Source: JAGTVG01 sp965365275 (GTDB taxonomy: Bacteria > Bacteroidota > Bacteroidia > Cytophagales > Cyclobacteriaceae). Taken from it: 64,000 nucleotides of DNA. Below the pieces are notes generated by a model. That model saw only the letters and a program-made list of their open reading frames with translations, was not told where the DNA came from and searched no databases. Location: assembly GCA_965365275.1 (NCBI GenBank), contig CBDUBA010000011.1, positions 3,390 through 67,389 on the forward strand. The letters are read 5' to 3'. The stretch's first letter is position 1, and each line of letters opens with the position of its first letter. The translations under genes were made by a program, and so were the position numbers. Positions 16,801 to 24,776 of this stretch are shown here, piece after piece.

Positions 16801-17618
16801 TGATTACAGGCTCACCAAAATTTAATGTATGGAGAAGACCAATTATGAATGAATGGTCGGAGTGGGGTGTTAATGAAGCTGAGTTCTGGTACAGGTATGG
16901 CTTTGATAGCCTGGTTCATAGTGCAGAATTGCTGGAGTTCTCAAAATCAGGGATTGATGCGTATGTAAAATTTAAAATTGAATCAAGGGCTTTTTCAAAT
17001 CCGGTGAATGTATTTCACCATGAGTTAAGTTATGATTTCCTCTCAACAGGCGATCTGTTAATTCACCATAAGATTATACCTGATGTAGAACCACCCTCTT
17101 TGTATACCCAGGATTGGTTTCCACTTGGATACATTCAGAAAGTCGGACTTCAATTTACACTGGCTGAGGAGATAGAAAAGCTGTCATGGTATGGGAGAGG
17201 TCCATATGAATCTTATCCGGACCGAAAAACAGGCTATAAAACCGGGCAGTATGAAATAAATATAAGTGATATAAACATTCCGTATATTATTCCTCAGGAT
17301 TTTGACAATCGTACGGATCTTAGATGGTTAAGCATACATTCTTCAGATGGAAATGGATTGCTCATTACCAGCAATGAGCCATTTAACTCTAGTATTGATC
17401 CGTATGAAAACCTGGATAAAGCCTGGTATCCCTTCCAGTTGAAACGTTCAAAAAATCCAATATTGAACATTGACCACCAGGTAACGGGAGTAGGTGGAAC
17501 TCCGGTAAGGGTGAGGCCGGTATACCGTACTTATCCTAAAAACTATGAATATAAATTACTGCTGCGCCCATTCAACAGGAATCCGGATTTCTACCGTTTG
17601 AGTAATGTAGAATATTAA
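13815..17618 (+). CDS. Secreted GH2 beta-galactosidase with LamG-like insert
   Basis: A 1267-residue exported glycoside hydrolase family 2 enzyme of the LacZ type. It starts with a signal peptide (MRQILFFTALYLLILLPE, cut near KAQ). Next come the sugar-binding jelly roll (about 45-220), the Ig-like domain and the TIM barrel. The acid/base Glu is in STGNECGYAP and the nucleophile in VIMGEYSHAMGN. A LamG/concanavalin-like domain of about 200 residues (GKALAFSGLDDFVEVYDH to FDQVRIYNEAMD) is inserted after the barrel. The remaining LacZ domains and a C-terminal Bgal_small domain follow (SWYGRGPYESYPDRKTG). It probably releases galactose from a polysaccharide in the periplasm or at the surface. It has its own promoter and is not next to a susCD pair. 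Confidence 0.93.
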   Translation: MRQILFFTALYLLILLPEIIKAQQNASYDLDKYIENPSMYNENQEAPHVPLCPFEKEENALKGEFSLSPWYQSLNGIWKFSWYTNPFDAPARFYSPATMVNTWDDINVPGTWQMQGYGYKIYRNIPLEFGPYDPPKVPDHLNPTGLYVKEFQIPEAWDNRKIFIHFEGVKSAYWLWINGIYVGFDKGSMTSGEWDLSSYLHSGTNRIAVKVLRWSDGTYLEDQDMWRFSGIYRDVYLYSTPKVHIRDFYVRTDLDNNFKGADLIIDAKIRNYDSIQHNNLLLDVKLIDSDKKTVLSKNLKAGTLLADDEKVVEMSYKISDPLLWSAEKPNLYKLLMILKNPEDQVLEIIEETIGFREIEIRDAQLLVNGVAVKFRGVNRHEHDPKLGRTMTREMIEKDLILMKQLNVNAIRTSHYPNTPLFYDLVDQYGLYLCDEVNAECHEGENYLAAQEGWETAFMDRTERFYQRDKNHPSIILWSTGNECGYAPIHHTMAEYLKEQDPTLVVYHQGNIPNGDAPYADVNGIRYPRQEELYNVGQTTDRPVIMGEYSHAMGNALGGFDEYWEIINNNKSLQGGFIWDWVNQGLEFDLVTTPDGSRFMHQAVIMGRTEIQEGIQGKALAFSGLDDFVEVYDHPVFNQLGEQLTLECWVYPRNFADINPMISKGLSYEISQMHKDSLSFILQLNGVLHRIDGYVSRNWNFNWQHIIAIYDGSKMALYLNGDLLAEMNATGKIDRSPHPVCIGKNHKKNHENKGWFVSNSIFDQVRIYNEAMDVQNLALSVKSNLNIAKSILWLDFDKHEKEGTFLSYGATPQGSGTMDGVVSAYRVPQPEAYQMKQSHAPVSIRVMDREMRKYQIINRHHFTDLSEFDINWVLLENNKNIASGNLKLETAPQNVEEFDAPYKEPTYRAGAVYIFRVMINLKRKNDWAEKDHEICFQEFELKNLNERKGVFMQEETSGFNVLDEDEDILVITANNINFNLDLKTGLLISIRNGDTDLITGSPKFNVWRRPIMNEWSEWGVNEAEFWYRYGFDSLVHSAELLEFSKSGIDAYVKFKIESRAFSNPVNVFHHELSYDFLSTGDLLIHHKIIPDVEPPSLYTQDWFPLGYIQKVGLQFTLAEEIEKLSWYGRGPYESYPDRKTGYKTGQYEINISDINIPYIIPQDFDNRTDLRWLSIHSSDGNGLLITSNEPFNSSIDPYENLDKAWYPFQLKRSKNPILNIDHQVTGVGGTPVRVRPVYRTYPKNYEYKLLLRPFNRNPDFYRLSNVEY

Positions 17619-17622
17619 AAAA

Positions 17623-17651
17623 ATGAGACCTATCCCTGAAGCAGGTCTCAT
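17623..17651 (-). terminator. Intrinsic terminator of the aconitase gene
   Basis: A perfect 9-base stem, ATGAGACCT and AGGTCTCAT, encloses an 11-base loop. On the minus strand the stem is followed by a run of seven T, giving a classical intrinsic terminator 18 bases after the aconitase stop. On the plus strand the tail is the weaker CTTATTT, so it may also stop transcription of the beta-galactosidase gene. Confidence 0.85.
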
Positions 17652-17668
17652 CTTATTTCGTATTTTGA

Positions 17669-19936
17669 TTATTTGCCTTCTTTGGTTTTAATAAGATTAA
17701 GTGCTGACCCAGCCCTAAACCAGTCAATTTGAGCCTGATTGTAAGTATGATTTGCAATGATTGTATCCTCTGAACCATCCGCATGATGTAATCGAAGTGT
17801 CAGTGGCTTGTCAGGAGCAAATGCCTTCAAATCGACAATATCAACGGTGTCGTCTTCCTGAATTTTATCATAATCCGCTTCATTTTGAAACACCAGAGCA
17901 AGCATGCCCTGTTTTTTAAGGTTTGTCTCATGGATGCGGGCGAAAGATTTGACCAGGACCACTCTGACACCTAGATGCCGGGGTTGCATAGCAGCGTGTT
18001 CTCTGGATGATCCTTCCCCATAATTGTGGTCCCCGATAACAATTGTGCTGATGCCTTCTTCTTTATAAGCTCTCTGTGTGTCCGGGACCGGGCCATATTC
18101 TCCGGAAAGTTGATTCTTAACACTATTGGTTTCCTTGTTGTAAGCATTCACAGCTCCGGTTAAGGTATTGTCTGATATATTGTCAAGGTGCCCCCTGAAC
18201 CTCAGCCAGGGACCCGCCATGGAAATATGATCCGTAGTACATTTACCCTCGGCTTTAATCAATACTTTCAATCCCATGAGATTTTCGCCATCCCATGGTT
18301 TAAAGGGAGTTAATAACTGCAATCGTTTGCTGTCAGGTTTGACAATAACCTCAACCCTGGAACCGTCTTCCGCCGGAGCCACATAACCGGGATCATCCAC
18401 ATCGAATCCCTTCACCGGCAATTCGATCCCCTGGGGTTGATCCAGAAGGACCTGGTCTCCGTTTTCATTGACCAATGTATCCTTCAGTGGATTGAAGGTC
18501 AGGTCTCCTGCAATTGCCATCGCTGTGACAATCTCTGGGGATGCCACAAAAGAGTGGGTATTCGGATTGCCATCATTTCTTTTTGCAAAATTTCTGTTAA
18601 ACGAGGTAATAATGGAATTCTTTTTATCCGGGTCGGTGGTATGTCGGGCCCATTGACCAATACATGGCCCACAGGCATTGGCCAGTACTACACCCCCAAT
18701 TTTTTCAAAGACTTCGAGATAACCATCGCGCTCTACGGTATATCTTACCATTTCTGATCCCGGAGTTACGGTATATTCTGATCTGACTTTAAGATTTTTG
18801 TCAAGGGCCTGTTGTGCCACGGATGCTGCCCGGCTAATGTCCTCATAGGAAGAATTCGTACAGGAACCAATCAGACCTACCTCTAACACTTGAGGCCATC
18901 CGTTCTTTTTGACTTCCTCGGCAAATTTTGATATGGGTGTTGCACGGTCGGGTGTATAGGGCCCATTGATATGTGGCTCAAGTTCAGATAAATTTATTTC
19001 TATGACCTGGTCAAAGTATTGTTCAGGATTGGCGTAAACTTCTGGATCACCGGTGAGGTGCTCTTTGACCGCATTAGCCAGATCAGCTACATCCCCACGG
19101 TCAGTACCCCGCAGGTAGGATTCCATTCTTTCATCGTAGCCAAACGTTGAGGTGGTCGCTCCGATTTCAGCACCCATATTACAAATGGTGCCTTTACCAG
19201 TACAGGAAATGCTTTCTGCGCCCTCTCCAAAATATTCTACGATGGCCCCGGTACCACCCTTGACGGTTAAAATACCTGCAACTTTCAATATAACATCTTT
19301 GGCAGAGGTCCATCCATTCATCTTTCCCGTGAGCTTCACGCCGATCAGTTTTGGAAATTTAAGTTCCCAGGGCATTCCGGCCATTACATCCACCGCGTCA
19401 GCTCCGCCAACCCCAATGGCTACCATACCCAGACCTCCGGCATTTACCGTATGGGAATCAGTCCCAATCATCATCCCTCCCGGGAAGGCGTAATTCTCCA
19501 GTACCACCTGGTGGATAATCCCTGCACCCGGCTTCCAGAAACCAATACCATATTTGTTGGAAACGGAAGCCAGAAAATCAAAAACTTCCTGACTGGCTGT
19601 TATAGAATTTTTGAGGTCCACGGAAGCTCCTTCCTTGGCAAGAATGAGGTGATCGCAATGGACCGTTGAGGGCACAGCCGCCTTTTTCTTCCCCGCCTGC
19701 ATAAACTGTAACAAAGCCATTTGGGCTGTGGCATCCTGCATGGCAACCCTGTCAGGGGCGAAGTCAACATAAGACTTCCCCCGCTCATATATTGTGTCGG
19801 GTTTTCCATTGAACAGGTGGGCGTATAAGATCTTTTCAGCCAGGGTCATAGGCTTACCCAATAGGGTTTTTGCTGCATCAATCCGGTTTCCCATTCGGGC
19901 ATATACAGCTTTAATCATATCAATATCGAAGGCCAT
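17669..19936 (-). CDS. acnA: Aconitate hydratase
   Basis: Isomerises citrate to isocitrate in the TCA cycle, using a [4Fe-4S] cluster. At 755 residues it is the size of the mitochondrial-type aconitases found in Bacteroidota. Cluster cysteines are visible in GLIGSCTNSSYED and in the ANACGPCIGQW motif with two Cys. The substrate-binding arginine loop GEGSSREHAAMQPR lies in the C-terminal swivel domain. The start MAFDIDMIKAVYARMG is as in homologues. The gene is divergent from the respiratory operon (335 bp between the starts) and ends at a strong terminator. The shared intergenic region holds a Fur/PerR-like palindrome, which would suit an iron-sulfur enzyme beside a heme-rich operon. Confidence 0.96.
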   Translation of the reverse strand: MAFDIDMIKAVYARMGNRIDAAKTLLGKPMTLAEKILYAHLFNGKPDTIYERGKSYVDFAPDRVAMQDATAQMALLQFMQAGKKKAAVPSTVHCDHLILAKEGASVDLKNSITASQEVFDFLASVSNKYGIGFWKPGAGIIHQVVLENYAFPGGMMIGTDSHTVNAGGLGMVAIGVGGADAVDVMAGMPWELKFPKLIGVKLTGKMNGWTSAKDVILKVAGILTVKGGTGAIVEYFGEGAESISCTGKGTICNMGAEIGATTSTFGYDERMESYLRGTDRGDVADLANAVKEHLTGDPEVYANPEQYFDQVIEINLSELEPHINGPYTPDRATPISKFAEEVKKNGWPQVLEVGLIGSCTNSSYEDISRAASVAQQALDKNLKVRSEYTVTPGSEMVRYTVERDGYLEVFEKIGGVVLANACGPCIGQWARHTTDPDKKNSIITSFNRNFAKRNDGNPNTHSFVASPEIVTAMAIAGDLTFNPLKDTLVNENGDQVLLDQPQGIELPVKGFDVDDPGYVAPAEDGSRVEVIVKPDSKRLQLLTPFKPWDGENLMGLKVLIKAEGKCTTDHISMAGPWLRFRGHLDNISDNTLTGAVNAYNKETNSVKNQLSGEYGPVPDTQRAYKEEGISTIVIGDHNYGEGSSREHAAMQPRHLGVRVVLVKSFARIHETNLKKQGMLALVFQNEADYDKIQEDDTVDIVDLKAFAPDKPLTLRLHHADGSEDTIIANHTYNQAQIDWFRAGSALNLIKTKEGK

Positions 19937-19968
19937 AAATATGTGTTTAAATTAATTCGTACTACCGG

Positions 19969-19976
19969 CAAAGTTA
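19969..19976 (-). promoter_or_regulatory. Candidate -7 element for aconitase
   Basis: On the minus strand this reads TAACTTTG, matching TAnnTTTG. A transcript from here would have a leader of roughly 25 nt before the ATG at 19936. I find no TTTG at the expected 19-base spacing, so this is a half-supported promoter. Confidence 0.35.
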
Positions 19977-20086
19977 TAAAAACATGAACACCTAATCCTT
20001 ATTTTCAAAATAGTATTTCAATCAAAAAAAATTTCATGGTATTTCAAAGATCCATCGAAGGGCACATAAAAAAAATTGACTTAGTT

Positions 20087-20105
20087 ATTTAGAATCATTC
20101 TAAAT
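20087..20105. promoter_or_regulatory. 19-bp perfect palindrome, Fur/PerR-like box
   Basis: ATTTAGAAT-C-ATTCTAAAT is a perfect 9-1-9 inverted repeat. The central 15 bases, TTAGAAT-C-ATTCTAA, have the 7-1-7 layout of Fur-family sites. They differ from the B. subtilis PerR box TTATAATnATTATAA at one position per arm. It lies between the divergent aconitase and actA genes, about 150-170 bp from each start. Being upstream of both proposed promoters, it would fit an activator or a distal operator better than simple blocking of RNA polymerase. Confidence 0.5.
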
Positions 20106-20207
20106 TGAGGTATTGGGAAATTTCTTAATATGAAGTTTTTAATAATTTAAATTATAAATCCATTTTTGTGGATACTTTTCGCAGAAGGGTGTTCTTTTTC
20201 CAGTTTC

Positions 20208-20238
20208 TTTGGAAATTAGGTGGGTAATGTTAGTTTTG
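20208..20238 (+). promoter_or_regulatory. Promoter of the act-cox respiratory operon
   Basis: TTTG at 20208-20211, exactly 19 bases, then TAGTTTTG at 20231-20238. This matches the Bacteroidota sigma-A consensus TTTG-N19-TAnnTTTG at every defined base. Transcription would start near 20245 and leave a leader of about 27 nt before the actA ATG at 20272. It is the best promoter match in the window. Confidence 0.75.
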
Positions 20239-20271
20239 TGCCAATTAATTATTTCGAAATAAAAATCTAAT

Positions 20272-21597
20272 ATGTTAGAAGAGATAAGCTGCCTGCTTAG
20301 TAGGAGAGGTCATAAAGTTTTAGCATTCATATTATTTTCAGGTTTATTTCTCTCATTATCAGGGATTTCAGTATATGCTCAGGAAGCTGTTGACAGTGTG
20401 TCCGTGGTAAGTGCCGCAGCGCCCGATGACGGGCTATCGATTGACCCGGATATTATAGCTTCAGGGGAGACCCTGTTTAACAATTATTGCAAGGTCTGTC
20501 ATGCTGTAGACAAACAGGTAATAGGACCTGCTCTGGCCGGTGTTTATGAAAGACTGGAATTACCATGGCTTATATCTTTCATTCAGAATTCTCAGAAAGT
20601 GATAGAGAGCGGAGATGCTTATGCCGTTCAGCTATATGAGCAATACAATAAAACCCAGATGCCCTCACATGATCTCAATGATGATGAGGTGATTGCAATC
20701 CTTTCCTATGTAAAAGATCAGACTTTAAATCCTCCTGCTACTGCCATGGATATGGCAGGTGCATCTGGTGAGCCAGGTGCTGCCCCTTCGGGATTATCCA
20801 TCTCTTCCGGATTTTTGATTGCAGCCATGGTTGGCCTTATCATCGTCCTGGTCTTAATACTTATTGTACTTGTCATGCTCGTACAAACCCTGACCAGGTT
20901 CATGAAACAGAAAAAAGGTCTTGATGAGTCAGAACTTGAAGTAATTGAACAACGTTTTAATCTGGCAAAACTCGTAAGATCCCCTGCCTTCGTGGGTTTT
21001 GTATCCTTTATTTTTGTAGCCATTATGATGAAATCGGTAATTGACGGCCTGTATTCAGTAGGAATACAGCAGGATTATGCTCCAACACAGCCCATTGCCT
21101 ATTCTCATAAAGTACATGCAGGGGATTATCAGATTGAATGCGAATACTGCCATACGGGCGTAGCTACCAGTCGTCAGGCAAATATTCCATCAGCCAGTGT
21201 ATGTATGAACTGCCACAGTGCAATTGTGAAGGTGACTGGAGCTGATGAGCCTTCGGAGGAGATACAGAAGATTTATGATGCCATAGAAAACAACAGGCCG
21301 ATAGAGTGGGTTAGGGTTCATAACCTTCCTGACCTGGCATACTTCAATCATGCCCAGCACTATAAAGTAGGAAATATTGAATGTCAGGACTGTCATGGAC
21401 CTATTGAGACCATGGAAGTGGTCAGGCAACATTCTACCCTGACTATGGGATGGTGTATCGATTGTCATAGAGAAACAATTATCCAGACGGATAATGCCTA
21501 TTATGATCAGCTGGTTGAACTTCATAAGACCGTAAGTAAAGAGGATATGGTAGTTGCTGATATTGGTGGACTCGAATGTTCAAAATGTCATTATTAA
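20272..21597 (+). CDS. actA: Alternative complex III multiheme subunit ActA
   Basis: Periplasm-facing cytochrome subunit of the quinol:cytochrome c/oxidase oxidoreductase (alternative complex III). There is a signal or anchor helix at about 15-35. A class I cytochrome c-like domain with CKVCH (about residue 74) follows. Then come two transmembrane helices (about 178-205 and 237-255) and a C-terminal multiheme domain with CEYCH, CMNCH, CQDCH, CIDCH and CSKCH. This gives six CxxCH motifs in all. Distal His residues, for example in YSHKVHAGDY and FNHAQHYK, fit bis-His heme ligation. ActA of studied complexes is described as pentaheme, so the N-terminal monoheme domain is extra or a lineage variant. 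It is the first gene of the operon. Confidence 0.94.
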   Translation: MLEEISCLLSRRGHKVLAFILFSGLFLSLSGISVYAQEAVDSVSVVSAAAPDDGLSIDPDIIASGETLFNNYCKVCHAVDKQVIGPALAGVYERLELPWLISFIQNSQKVIESGDAYAVQLYEQYNKTQMPSHDLNDDEVIAILSYVKDQTLNPPATAMDMAGASGEPGAAPSGLSISSGFLIAAMVGLIIVLVLILIVLVMLVQTLTRFMKQKKGLDESELEVIEQRFNLAKLVRSPAFVGFVSFIFVAIMMKSVIDGLYSVGIQQDYAPTQPIAYSHKVHAGDYQIECEYCHTGVATSRQANIPSASVCMNCHSAIVKVTGADEPSEEIQKIYDAIENNRPIEWVRVHNLPDLAYFNHAQHYKVGNIECQDCHGPIETMEVVRQHSTLTMGWCIDCHRETIIQTDNAYYDQLVELHKTVSKEDMVVADIGGLECSKCHY

Positions 21598-21623
21598 GAA
21601 TTTATTCAGAATTAAATTAATTC

Positions 21624-24600
21624 ATGGAAGAAAATAAAAAACGGTACTGGAACGGACTTGAGCAACTGAAAAATGACCCTGAGTATGTAAAGTATGCTGA
21701 GAAGGAGTTCGCACAGGAATTACCTGTCGGCAAAGAGGACAGTGCGGCGCCTTCAAGTTCAAGAAGGGATTTTCTTAAGATGATGGGATTCAGTGTAGCT
21801 GCGGCCTCCCTGGCCGCCTGCGAAGCGCCTGTGCGTAAGGCGATACCGTACCTGAATAAACCCGTGAACCTCGAGCCTGGCGTGCCAAATTATTATGCTT
21901 CTACCTACTCTCTTGGAGGTGATTACTGCAGCATCGTAATAAAGACGAGAGAGGGACGACCTATTAAAATCCAGGGTAATAAACTATCGCATTTTTCAAA
22001 AGGTGGCACAAGTGCACAAGTTGAAGCATCAATACTGTCACTTTATGACAAAGAAAGAATAACCGGCCCATTACTTGACGGTGAGAAATCAGAATGGGAA
22101 GTAGTTGACGCTGAAATCATAAAGCAGCTGAAAGAAATTGCAAACCAGAACGGGCAAATAAGAATTGTAAGTCATTCGGTGCTAAGCCCTACTACTCAGG
22201 AAATCATAGATAAGTTTCTTGAAAAATACCCCTCTTCAGAACATATAGTATACGATACCGACTCCATGCATGGCATGAGGACGGCCAATAAAAACAATTT
22301 CGGGCTTGCATTGATACCTACCTATAATTTTGCCAAGGCGGATGTAATAATCAGTTTTGATGCAGATTTTCTAGGGAATTGGTTGAACGCTGTGGGATAC
22401 AGCCGTGATTATGCGAAGAAAAGGAAGATCAATAAAGAACACCGAAAGATGTCCCGTCATTACCATTATGAGTCTTTAATGTCTTTAACCGGGTCAAATG
22501 CTGACTACAGAATTTCCATAAAACCTTCACAAGAAGGGCTCATTATAGCAAAACTGTACAATTTGATTGCTTCGAAAGCAGGACAGAATACTCTGAATGT
22601 TGCTGATCCCGGGGAAGTTAAGTTCCTCACCAAGGCAGCAGATCAGTTGTGGGCTGCACGCGGCAAATCCCTCGTCGTTGCGGGATCAAATGATCCTGAT
22701 GTGCAAATGCTTGTAAATGGTATTAATGCTATGCTGGGAAATTATGGGAATACCATTGATTTAAGTAACCCGGTTAATCTGAAGCAGGGAGACGATGAGG
22801 CTATGGATACCTTTGTAAAAGAACTGGCTGAAGGTAAAGTTGGTGGCGTGATCTTTTATAATTCGAATCCTGTATATAATCATCCTAAAGGATCTGTGAT
22901 AGCTGATTCAATATCCAAAGCATCTTTGTCAGTATCTACATCAGGGGTAAGGGATGAGACCGCTTCTCATGTAAAATATGTTCTTCCGGACCATCATTAT
23001 CTGGAATCATGGAATGATGCGGAACCCGTTCCCGGTCAGTTAAGTCTTGCACAGCCTTCAATAACACCCTTGTTTAATACCCGCCAGGTCCAGGAATCCC
23101 TTCTTACCTGGATGGAAGAAGAAATTACGGATTATTATCAATATCTGAATAATACATGGGAACGTAAATATTTCCCGACTCAGCAGAAAGTTTCTGAATT
23201 TCAGACCTTCTGGGATCAAAGCCTTCATGATGGAGTGTATACTTACGAAGCGGATATAACATCACCCGGTGATTATGTTCCTGTGGAAAGTGTTGTGCAA
23301 GGAATTGGAGAAAAATACAAAGTTTCTAGTGAAGGCCTTGAACTTATACTGTATTCTAAAATAGGTATTGGAAATGGATCCCAGGCCAATAATCCCTGGC
23401 TTCAGGAGATGCCTGATCCTATTACGAAAGCCACATGGGATAATTATCTTACCATTCCACAAGCGCATGCACGTGAGCTGGGGATAGGAGCTGATGGGAA
23501 TCAATTTCCGGTTGCTAACTTAAGTGCCCGCGGTATAACCATGAAAGTCCCGGTACTGGTACAGCCTGGACAGGCCAGGGGAACACTAGGGCTAGCCCTG
23601 GGCTATGGACGAAAAAATGCCGGAATTGTAGCCAATAATCTGGGGGTTGATGCCAATCCCCTGATGGATAATTCAAGAGGATTCTGGTCTAAGGTTGTTA
23701 TGGAAGGAGTAAAAATAGAGCCCCTTTCTGAGACCTACAGGATCGCACAGACACAAACCCATCATACCTACATGGGCAGAACGAATGTGATCCAGGAGGC
23801 ATACCTTGAAGAATATCAGGCTGATCCGGCCGCTGGAAGGCATTATGCAAAGATTGCTGCTTCAATGGACCTGGATCGAAAAATGGGAGACGGTCATGTA
23901 GATGGGAAAATAGATGCCAAAAAGATCACACTTTGGAAAGGACACGATTATAACAACCACCACTGGGGATTAATGGTTGACATGAACTCCTGTATCGGGT
24001 GTTCTGCCTGTACCATTTCATGTCAGGTGGAAAATAATGTCCCTGTCGTTGGAAAGGAAGAAGTCCTGAATCGACGGGATATGCACTGGATCAGGATTGA
24101 CAGGTATTACAGTAGTGATGCACCAGTCAACGATCTGGTGGGTTTGGAAGAGGCAGCTGAAAATCCCGAGATCACACATCAGCCTATGATGTGTCAGCAT
24201 TGTAATAACGCACCCTGTGAGACGGTATGTCCGGTGGCTGCAACCACACACAGCACTGAAGGGCTTAATCAGATGACCTATAACCGATGTGTCGGAACGA
24301 GATATTGCGCAAACAACTGCCCTTATAAGGTCCGGAGGTTTAACTGGTTCAAATATCATGATAATGACCAGTTCAGCATAAACACATCCATGCATAATGA
24401 TCTTGGAAAGATGGTATTGAATCCAGATGTTGTAGTACGCTCCAGGGGTGTTATGGAAAAGTGTTCTTTCTGTGTTCAAAGAATTCAATATGGAAAACTA
24501 GAGGCCAAATTGGAAGGAAGAAGGCCCAAGGATGGAGAAATCAATGTTGCCTGTGCGGAGTCCTGCCCATCCGAGGCGTTGGTATTCGGTGATCTGAATG

Positions 24601-24767
24601 ATCCGGAAAGCCGAATCAACAAAATGATGAAAGTCAAGGAAGACAATGGGAATAAGGTCATACAGGAAGACCGGATTTATACCGTATTGGAAGAGATTGG
24701 GGTTCGTCCCAATGTATTTTATACGACCAAGATTAGAAATAAAGATTTAGAAGATAAAAATGCCTAA
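21624..24767 (+). CDS. actB: Alternative complex III iron-sulfur subunit ActB
   Basis: A 1047-residue subunit combining a molybdopterin-oxidoreductase-like N-terminal part (without a visible catalytic metal-binding role in this family) and a C-terminal ferredoxin domain. A Tat-like signal, SSRRDFLKMMGFSVAAASL, followed by AAC suggests export and possibly lipid attachment. Four cysteine groups for the iron-sulfur clusters are visible: CIGCSACTISC (about 790), CQHCNNAPCETVC (about 856), CVGTRYCANNC (about 889) and CSFC with CAESC (about 947 and 977). This fits three [4Fe-4S] and one [3Fe-4S] cluster, passing electrons from quinol to the ActA hemes. It follows actA after 26 bp. Confidence 0.96.
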   Translation: MEENKKRYWNGLEQLKNDPEYVKYAEKEFAQELPVGKEDSAAPSSSRRDFLKMMGFSVAAASLAACEAPVRKAIPYLNKPVNLEPGVPNYYASTYSLGGDYCSIVIKTREGRPIKIQGNKLSHFSKGGTSAQVEASILSLYDKERITGPLLDGEKSEWEVVDAEIIKQLKEIANQNGQIRIVSHSVLSPTTQEIIDKFLEKYPSSEHIVYDTDSMHGMRTANKNNFGLALIPTYNFAKADVIISFDADFLGNWLNAVGYSRDYAKKRKINKEHRKMSRHYHYESLMSLTGSNADYRISIKPSQEGLIIAKLYNLIASKAGQNTLNVADPGEVKFLTKAADQLWAARGKSLVVAGSNDPDVQMLVNGINAMLGNYGNTIDLSNPVNLKQGDDEAMDTFVKELAEGKVGGVIFYNSNPVYNHPKGSVIADSISKASLSVSTSGVRDETASHVKYVLPDHHYLESWNDAEPVPGQLSLAQPSITPLFNTRQVQESLLTWMEEEITDYYQYLNNTWERKYFPTQQKVSEFQTFWDQSLHDGVYTYEADITSPGDYVPVESVVQGIGEKYKVSSEGLELILYSKIGIGNGSQANNPWLQEMPDPITKATWDNYLTIPQAHARELGIGADGNQFPVANLSARGITMKVPVLVQPGQARGTLGLALGYGRKNAGIVANNLGVDANPLMDNSRGFWSKVVMEGVKIEPLSETYRIAQTQTHHTYMGRTNVIQEAYLEEYQADPAAGRHYAKIAASMDLDRKMGDGHVDGKIDAKKITLWKGHDYNNHHWGLMVDMNSCIGCSACTISCQVENNVPVVGKEEVLNRRDMHWIRIDRYYSSDAPVNDLVGLEEAAENPEITHQPMMCQHCNNAPCETVCPVAATTHSTEGLNQMTYNRCVGTRYCANNCPYKVRRFNWFKYHDNDQFSINTSMHNDLGKMVLNPDVVVRSRGVMEKCSFCVQRIQYGKLEAKLEGRRPKDGEINVACAESCPSEALVFGDLNDPESRINKMMKVKEDNGNKVIQEDRIYTVLEEIGVRPNVFYTTKIRNKDLEDKNA

Positions 24768-24776
24768 TAACCACAT

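Noticed and set aside
18437..18757. Open frame of 106 codons opposite the aconitase gene
   Set aside because: It lies wholly antisense inside a well-conserved enzyme gene, has no recognisable domain and no promoter. It is a shadow frame.
24018..24488. Open frame of 156 codons opposite actB
   Set aside because: It is antisense to the iron-sulfur domain, whose Cys codons and codon bias create the open frame. It has no family resemblance.
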